Origin: Diphasiastrum complanatum
Taxonomy: Eukaryota; Streptophyta; Lycopodiopsida; Lycopodiales; Lycopodiaceae
Assembly (NCBI GenBank): GCA_029204225.1
Contig: CM055098.1
Coordinates: 48,075,247 to 48,139,246 of the forward strand
Length of the DNA: 64,000 bases
Direction: 5' to 3'
Position numbers and translations under genes: made by a program. Positions 57,187-64,000 of the stretch are shown here, piece by piece. Below the pieces are notes generated by a model. It had not been told where the DNA came from, did not search any database, and worked only from the letters and a program-made list of their open reading frames with translations. Position 1 is the first letter of the stretch, and each line of letters starts with the position of its first letter.

Positions 57187-58932
57187 GGCACCAAATGTGC
57201 TAGATTCTTCTCAGCTTTATGGGTTGCAATACAATGGTAGTATAGTGATGTACCCCGCCTATTGTCAGTTGGCACATCAACAACCTGATCTCGATCCTAC
57301 TGATAATGGATGCTCAACTTTAATCTGGATCTATCAAAATTCGAATGCCTACGTTCTACAGTCTGTTTTAAATAGTTCTTGGGTTCCGACAAAAATGTAG
57401 ATTATTGCTAATCTTGTGCAAAAAGTACAAAAAGGACCAAGAGTGGATCCTAATCTGATCCTCAAGAGGGATTGGTTGTCAGATTACTTGATCTATCAAT
57501 CTACTTCAGATTAAGATCAATCTAGATCAATTCTAGACACAAAATCCTAACAAGAACAATCATTAATTGAAGGTAAGTGTACTTTATGGTTTCACACGTG
57601 TGAAAAACTGTCTGAGTATGGACTCCAACCTGAAAATCAAGTACACATTGATAGAACCTCAAAACAATCAAAACAAATGTAGACAAATGGAGAGAATCAC
57701 TCAAAATTGCTTCCAAAACCAAGATTGGTGTCTCACACTGATTATGGCCAAATGTGGCTCTATATATACAATAAGTGGGAGCTCGTGGTACTGATCATCC
57801 CTTTGATCCCACATGTGTGAAGGCGCTTTGTCATATGATGATTCATCATGCAAAACTGACACTTGGACAAAACCTTCTATTTTGAGCACTTTTGGTCCAT
57901 TTTCCTTCTGTATGGAGATCTACTTGGAAATCTTCTAGAAGTCAAAATTCGCCTAATTCAGCTTATTCCACACGTGTGAGCTGTCCTCTACACATGGGAT
58001 ATGACACCTAACCAAAATATTTGGCTCATGCAATCAATAGATTGATGCCATGTGTCATATATCTAGAAAACTAGTTTTTGGCCTTTTTAGCCACTAGAAC
58101 TTGAATTAAATCATATGTACAACCTATATGAGTATGGTACATGACATGTACACTATTTTCACACGTGGGAACAGGCTCCACACATGTGTGTTTATCTATA
58201 TACAAGATTTTTGGCCTCTACCAAGCTTATTTTTGCATTTTTCACAAATCTAATCTAAACAAGAATAGGGAATGGGATTGAAACTAATCCTACTGAAATC
58301 AACAGAATTAATAGAACTGAATTTAACTAAGAACCACAAATTCTACAAAGTGCTTATTACAAATTTCACTCAACATTTGTGACAAGAACTGCTCAGAGAG
58401 TCAAGCACAAAGCAGCATCATCTTAGACTGATTATGATCTGCCACCAAGCCCCTGCACATCTACCTGATTCTAATCACAAAACTTGAAGAGGAAGAAGCA
58501 ACAAACACATTCATACACAAGTACCCAAACTTAATACATGAAAATGGAGCATAGACTGAAATGAAAATAGGGAGATATTTGATTAACAATTCAACATCAA
58601 TTCATTACAATATCACATGCTTTGAAACTCATGGAGGAGGCCTCTATGTATACCCACGAGCTGGTGAATCCAATTCTATAAAGATTTGGGTTCCACCTCT
58701 TACAAGTGAGTGAATCCCATTTTATAAAGATTTGGGTTCCACCTCTTACATGATAATAGGAGGCCTCTTTATTATAAAACATAACTCAAGTTGAGAGAGT
58801 CTAAATTACTAGCTCCCACATGGTTTTCCATCTTTTGGGAATTACCATGGGGCTCACAAAATGTACATTTTAGACTAGCATTACTAATTTTCGTGCTCTT
58901 TGACTCGGCTCTCAACTTGATCTCTGCTAGAA
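57187..58932 (-). repeat. LTR-like segment of a gypsy element related to G2
   Basis: The high-coordinate part (58780-58930) matches the G2 LTR: TTACTAGCTCC, ACATGG, CTCACA, CTCGGCTCTCA in the same order and orientation, and it ends in CTGCTAGA like CTGCTAGCA. At the low end, minus-strand TTTGGTGCCACAAAC (57195-57181) resembles the primer site of G2 next to TG at 57196. Its length, 1.7 kb, exceeds the 1.1 kb of G2, so it may contain an insertion or a second LTR. It includes five CACRYGTG palindromes. Confidence 0.5.
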
Positions 58933-60160
58933 GCCCTTTTAAGTGGAGAGGTTCATCATCAGTCGTCTAATCCTTAAAGTGATGGGGAACATCATATAGT
59001 GGATCATCAACTATCTCGGGTGGGATCTTAGGGAAATCCTCTACAAGTTTGCTTGTAGACTATGAAGCCTGACTAGGATATTTTTGGTTTTGTATCAAAG
59101 GTTTGCTTGGTCGTTTCAGCTTTTTATGCATTTGGAATTGCTTATCAGTCAATTGTACATCGGCCTTTGATTTGTTTTGTAGCATGCGGGATATTTGTGG
59201 ATTTGTAGTAGTAGGCATTCATGGAATTTTTTTTGTGTTTTTTCGCGAACTAAATCTTTGTCAATGGTGTTTAAGACTTCATCAGTGTGTATGTCCCATT
59301 GACAGACTTTTAATTTTGGTCTATATACGCGAGTGTTGATGGGTTGTGGATGTTGCACACAAGCCAATGGTGATGGAAGTTTCATCTCTTTCGGTATACG
59401 ACGCTTTCCTAATCGCTTTGGATTCAGCAAGTGAATAAGCTGGTCGTCAAATAGCTCATGTTCTCCCATAGTCAGAATGTCATTCTCATTGGTGGATACT
59501 TCAGTAATAAAGGCGTTTTTAGGTATCCACTCAATAGGGAGGGTATCTACCATTATAAAGGTAGGATGAGAGTGTTGATATCTGTGGAGTTTATAGTGAT
59601 TTCGATTGGTTCCTCTTCTTAAACCTCGTGTTCACAAAGAGTGGTGTTGACACAATCAATGGTCGCTAAAGCATGTCCCCAATTAATGATATCAGTACTC
59701 TATATGTAATGACCCTTTATGGTTGAATCCATACTTTCGGGATCATTATAGGTAGTTGAAGACCAATCGTCTTCAATTCGTGCAGGCTTTATCTGCCATA
59801 TGGCATTGACAGAGATTCTCCTGTCTCTGTTGCCAAAAACTATTTTGTTTTTCTTCCAATCTTGAATTACTCCGGCCATTTCTAACCAAGGCCTTCCAAG
59901 AAGGAATTGACAGGTGTGCGGTTCATCAGGAAAATCCAGTACTACACACTCTATGGTGAAATTCAAACCTGCAATTTTAATCGATAAATTGCTTATGTGA
60001 TCGACAGGTGTCGTCATTCGTGCCATGCGTAAATTGTACTTAGGCTTTTCCAAGGTGGATATTCCCCATGCCTTGGCTAAAGACAAGACGATAATATCCA
60101 CGCAAGACCCACTATCAAGAATGGCTTGCACAGTGGGTAAGATTTGTAGTGCATTGGTAA
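58933..60160 (-). pseudogene. gypsy protease region G3
   Basis: The frame 60131-59700 carries an intact retropepsin: MQAILDSGSCVDIIVLSLAK, LRMARMTTPVDHISNLSIKI and FLLGRPWLEMAGVIQDWKK, then DDWSSTTYNDPESM, which parallels VYDDWSSTTYDESDS of G2. After a stop the strand reads INWGHALATIDCVN and then the charged linker frame 59553-59149. It then runs straight into LTR-like sequence, so RT, RNase H and integrase are deleted. Confidence 0.85.
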
Positions 60161-60224
60161 AGTGATGATGTTACCTTTAGCAACGAAACTCTTGGCAAAT
60201 TTCAACTATCTCGAGTCGGTTGTG

Positions 60225-60345
60225 TCCGACGATTGCATCCGCCGTTTTTCGGATTTCCGAGTTTTTAAAATTTTTTGAGTTTTTAATTTTTTTTTGAGTT
60301 TTTCGGATTTTCGAGTTTTTTCAAGTTTTTTTAAACAAAAAAAAA
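60225..60345. repeat. GAGTTTTT-type low-complexity repeat
   Basis: Irregular repeats of TTTTTCGGATTT and TTTTTTGAGTTTTT fill about 120 bases between two gypsy fragments of opposite strand. The Lys-rich frame on the minus strand is an artefact of it. Confidence 0.8.
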
Positions 60346-60380
60346 CAACAAAAGCAACCAAAAGTTGACTCAAATACGAC

Positions 60381-60898
60381 TTGAATCCAATCAATTCTCA
60401 TGGCCAACTACGAGAAGAACTTATGGATGAGTTCACACCGAGCAATCATCCAAATGATGAGAACAAGCTGTATCGTCTTAGATCTCAAATAAATCAAGAT
60501 CATGGACCATCCAGATGGAGGCCCAATCAATTTGATAACCCTGATGATCAACCTATTCAACATGCTCACCATACCACAAAATCCAATAAATGAGCACCCC
60601 GACTGGAATTACCAAAGTTCGACGGTAATGTGGACCCTCATAGATTTCTACAGGTCTTTAAGACTGCATGTGAAGTATATGGAGAATATACTGACATTGC
60701 AAAAGTCCAACTATTTTCAATGACCATGGTAGATAAATCACGAGAGTAGTTTTTTAACCTCGATCGTGATGATAAACAAGATTGGTCAGAGTTGAAAGAG
60801 TCTTTTATTAAATGTTCCAATTTTTTCGACTCACAGAAAGCCCCTTTGTACATCTTAGTAATATAAAAATAAAAAAAGATGAACACGTACATGACTAT
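60381..60898 (+). pseudogene. gypsy gag G4, 5' part (split by copia D)
   Basis: The strand reads LRLPKFDGNVDPHRFLQVFK-like gag sequence (about 60605-60660), ACEVYGEYTDIAKVQLFSMT, then KQDWSELKESFIKCSNFFDS, close to the G2 gag at 38.6-38.3 kb. It is interrupted at 60898 by the copia D LTR after the target ACTAT and resumes at 63861. Stops near 60592 and 60748 show decay. It points away from the protease fragment G3 on its left. Confidence 0.8.
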
Positions 60899-61545
60899 TG
60901 TTGGATTTCAATGCTTAGCCTCAAAATAGAGAATTTTTTGACCATGGGTCGGGTCGGATCAGTTCGGGTTTTTTTTACCCTTCACTAAATTATCCAGACG
61001 TGTTTGACTCTGGATCGGATCAGATCAGGTCTAGTTTTTCCGACCTTGGAAAATTTGACCCTCAACATATTTCTCAACCCAGTGTAATTTTTTCAATCCT
61101 TTGTATAAAATCCGACCCATTGTAAATTTCGATACTGTCGACAGTCGGAAATCCGACCCACCGACTTCGCGTTGGGAGTCCGCCTACTTTGTACATGTAT
61201 TTACAGTTACAAGGTGGTTGTAATTAATATAGGAGATAACATTCAATGCGAGTTAGTTGTAGATATTTTTAGTATATCTAATCCTAGAATCTTCATCAAA
61301 AAAACTTCTTCTGATATTCCGAGTCTGATAATTCAGTAATATGTATTAGCGTTATCATGCTCAATAAGCTGAAGTTATAACTTCATGCAATTGTACTCAT
61401 TGTTGATAATAATCAGAGTGTGATTTGTCCTACTGATGTTATTGGTCATTCCGCATTTGTTTAAATCCATCATTTGAACTATTTTGTTGCTAACTGTGGC
61501 GTTTCTGATCCACAGCTTCCACACAAACCCAACTGAATTCCGACA
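60899..61545 (+). repeat. 5' LTR of copia D
   Basis: Bounded by the target ACTAT (60894-60898) and the primer-binding site at 61546. Contains repeated CGGGTCGGATC or GATCGGATCAGATC words also found in the 3' LTR. Confidence 0.94.
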
Positions 61546-61557
61546 TGGTATCAGAGC
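61546..61557 (+). other. primer-binding site of copia D
   Basis: A perfect TGGTATCAGAGC directly follows the LTR end CGACA; it pairs with the initiator methionine tRNA. Confidence 0.9.
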
Positions 61558-61686
61558 AGGCATCCAAGTAATCTGCTTCTCATTGCGGATTATTAGTCTT
61601 GTTTCTATCAAGATAACGAACTAGCAAGCGCGCAACCAACAGTATTCCGAAATCAGTATTGCTACCAACGATCTCACTTAGCCAAA

Positions 61687-62612
61687 ATGGATCCATCTTC
61701 TCTAATCAAAAGGCTTGATGGAGAGAAATATCATCTCTGGAAGTTCAAAATGAAGGTCATGCTATTAGCCAAAGAACTGTGGGATATTGTTGACAGCACA
61801 AAACTCGAGCCAGAAGGTGAAGCGGCTAGTATCACCAAGTAGAGACTGAAAGATGACAAAGCTTTTGCCATGATTACTCTCAACATAAAAGACACCCAAA
61901 TCAGTCATATAAGAGCTACTCAGACTGCTAAGAATGCATGGGACATCCTAGCAACCCTCTATGATATCAAGGACCTCACCTCCAAACTCCATTTGAGGAA
62001 GAAATATTTCTCCTTGAGAATGTCTGAAACAGTAAGTGTTTCAAGTCATCTCAACACTTTCCAAAAAATCTCATAGAGCAAATGACTGCAACTGGCTCAG
62101 AAATACAAGACTCTGATGTTGTTATGACTCTATTATCAAGTCTGTCTAAAGCCTATGAAAATTGGGTCATGGCAATTTCGATCCATGAGCATCTAACTCT
62201 ATCAAGAGTAATTTCATTACTTCTACAAGAAAAAATTAGAAGACTAGCTTTCTCCTCGGGCTTAAAATCGGATCCACAAGCACTATATTCAAAAAATCAG
62301 AAGTTCATATCCAAAAAGAAGAGCAATATATAGCCAGGGTCGAATTCTGGCTCAAGGTCAAATTTTGGTTTAGGGTCGAATTTTAGCTCTGGGTCAAATT
62401 TTGACTTGGGGTCAAATTCAAATTCTTCATCCTTCCAATCAAAGCAGAAACTATTATGCAGATACTACAAAAAAACTGGACATGAAATCAAGAATTGCAG
62501 AACTTTAAAATATAATAATAAAAAGAAGAAGTAGTACCAACAACAAGCACGTAGTGCTTCAACCAGTTTTTTGACCCATCAACAAGAGGAAGATGAAGCA
62601 ACTTTTATGACA
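61687..62612 (+). pseudogene. copia D gag
   Basis: Starts at ATG 61687 (MDPSSLIKRLDGEKYHLWKF). A stop near 61841 breaks the frame before ITLNIKDTQISHIRATQTAK, AWDILATLYDIKDLTSKLHL and, after a frame change near 62078, VVMTLLSSLSKAYENWVMAI. A Ser/Gly/Asn-rich stretch with repeated GSNF-type units (62337-62430) leads to a zinc knuckle CRYYKKTGHEIKNC in which the second Cys is Tyr. It runs into RNase H at about 62612. Confidence 0.88.
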
Positions 62613-63140
<528 letters not shown>

Positions 63141-63146
<6 letters not shown>

Positions 63147-63855
63147 GGGGGAGTGTTGGATTTCAATGCTCAGCCTCAAATCCATTTAGTAATGAGCATC
63201 TTGAAAAGCCATTCAAATTAGAGAATTTTTTGACCCTGGGTCGGGTCGGATCGGTTCAGATTTTTTTGACTCTTCACTAAATTATCCGGACGTGTTTGAC
63301 CCTGGATCGGATCAGACCAGATTGAGTTTAATTTTTTAGACCCCAAAAAATTTGACCCTCAGCATATTTTTTGACCCAGTGTAAATTTTTCGATCCTTTG
63401 TATAAAATCCGATCCATTGTAAATTTCGATACTATCGGTCAAAAATCCGATCCAACGACTTCACGTTGGGAGTTTGCCTACTTTGTGTGTGTATATACAG
63501 TAACAAAGCGGTTGTAATTAATGTAGGAGATAACATTCAATGCGAGTTAGTTGTAGATATTTTCAATATATCAAATCCTAGAATCTTCATCAAAAAACTT
63601 CTTTTGATATTCCGAGTTTGATAATTCATTAATCTGTATCAGCGTTATAACGCTCAACAAGCTGAAGTTATAACTTCATGCGATTGTACTCATTGTTGAT
63701 AATAATCAGAGTGCAATTTGTCTTACTGATGTTATTGGTCATCGCACATTTGTTTGAATCCATCATTTGAACTATTTTGCTGTTAACTATGGCATCTCTA
63801 ATCCACACATCTAGCTTGCTCCCAGCTTCCACACAAACCCAACTGATTTTCGACA
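63141..63855 (+). repeat. polypurine tract and 3' LTR of copia D
   Basis: AAGGGGGAG (63145-63153) precedes TGTTGG at 63154; the LTR ends CGACA at 63855 and is followed by the target copy ACTAT (63856-63860). Confidence 0.94.
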
Positions 63856-64000
63856 ACTATATCGAGCGCTTCAAGTATTTCAGAAGTCAAGTCCAGGAAC
63901 AGCCAACTGATAAAATGTTCATCATGTGGTTTATAGTTGGCCTTCGAAGACGCATCTGCTTAAACCTAGTGAAGAGTATTTTACTCTTTTATCTGTTATG
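63856..64000 (+). pseudogene. gypsy gag G4, continuation after copia D
   Basis: Reads YIERFKYFRSQVQEQPTDKM then FIMWFIVGLRRRICLN, the direct counterpart of VHDYIERFKRLKSQVQEQPT in G2. The window ends inside this gag. Confidence 0.85.

Noticed and set aside
60206-60394. Lys-rich minus-strand frame of 62 codons
   Set aside because: Produced by GAGTTTTT-type low-complexity sequence.

Overview
This is a transposon-dominated stretch of a land-plant nuclear genome. Introns with GT..AG borders, a type-A cytokinin response regulator, Ty1/copia and Ty3/gypsy elements with a plant-type initiator-tRNA primer site (TGGTATCAGAGC), a CACTA (En/Spm) transposon and long (CT)n tracts all support this. The species cannot be read from the sequence; a large, repeat-rich genome is the safe inference.

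Only one convincing host gene is visible: a five-exon type-A response regulator on the minus strand (51716-53255), with an apparent 5' leader and G-box-rich promoter out to about 54.9 kb. It sits in the only long segment (about 49.5-57.2 kb) without recognisable transposon proteins.

Layout: 0-3.8 kb, decayed Ty3/gypsy pol (+) with a doubled protease. 3.98-7.55 kb, Ty1/copia (+) with 3' LTR. 7.56-8.96 kb, copia gag-protease (-). 9.4-10.0 kb, fragment of a CACTA transposase (-). 10.2-13.25 kb, copia pol (-). 13.27-14.6 kb, a non-pol open frame followed by a polypurine tract and LTR start (+). 16.8-26.2 kb, a copia element (+) apparently broken by a CACTA transposon carrying two divergently transcribed genes, with a CT/CA satellite block on its right. 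26.3-45 kb, stacked copia elements, one with a chromovirus chromodomain/LTR fragment inside it and another split by an 11.2-kb gypsy element (30092-41256, minus strand, 5-bp target duplication CCTTG). 45.6-49.5 kb, two more copia fragments. 57.2-60.9 kb, gypsy pieces in opposing orientations. 60899-63855, a copia deletion derivative with both LTRs and target duplication ACTAT, inside a gypsy gag.

Most element proteins are broken by frameshifts, stops and deletions. The observation most worth following is a non-pol reading frame ('ORF-X', a working name) between pol and the 3' LTR of the gypsy element, with a related copy at 13.3 kb beside a near-identical polypurine/LTR boundary. It has Pro/Thr/Gln-rich, coiled-coil and C-terminal conserved parts and occupies the position of env-like genes in other plant gypsy lineages. 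I do not recognise its family.
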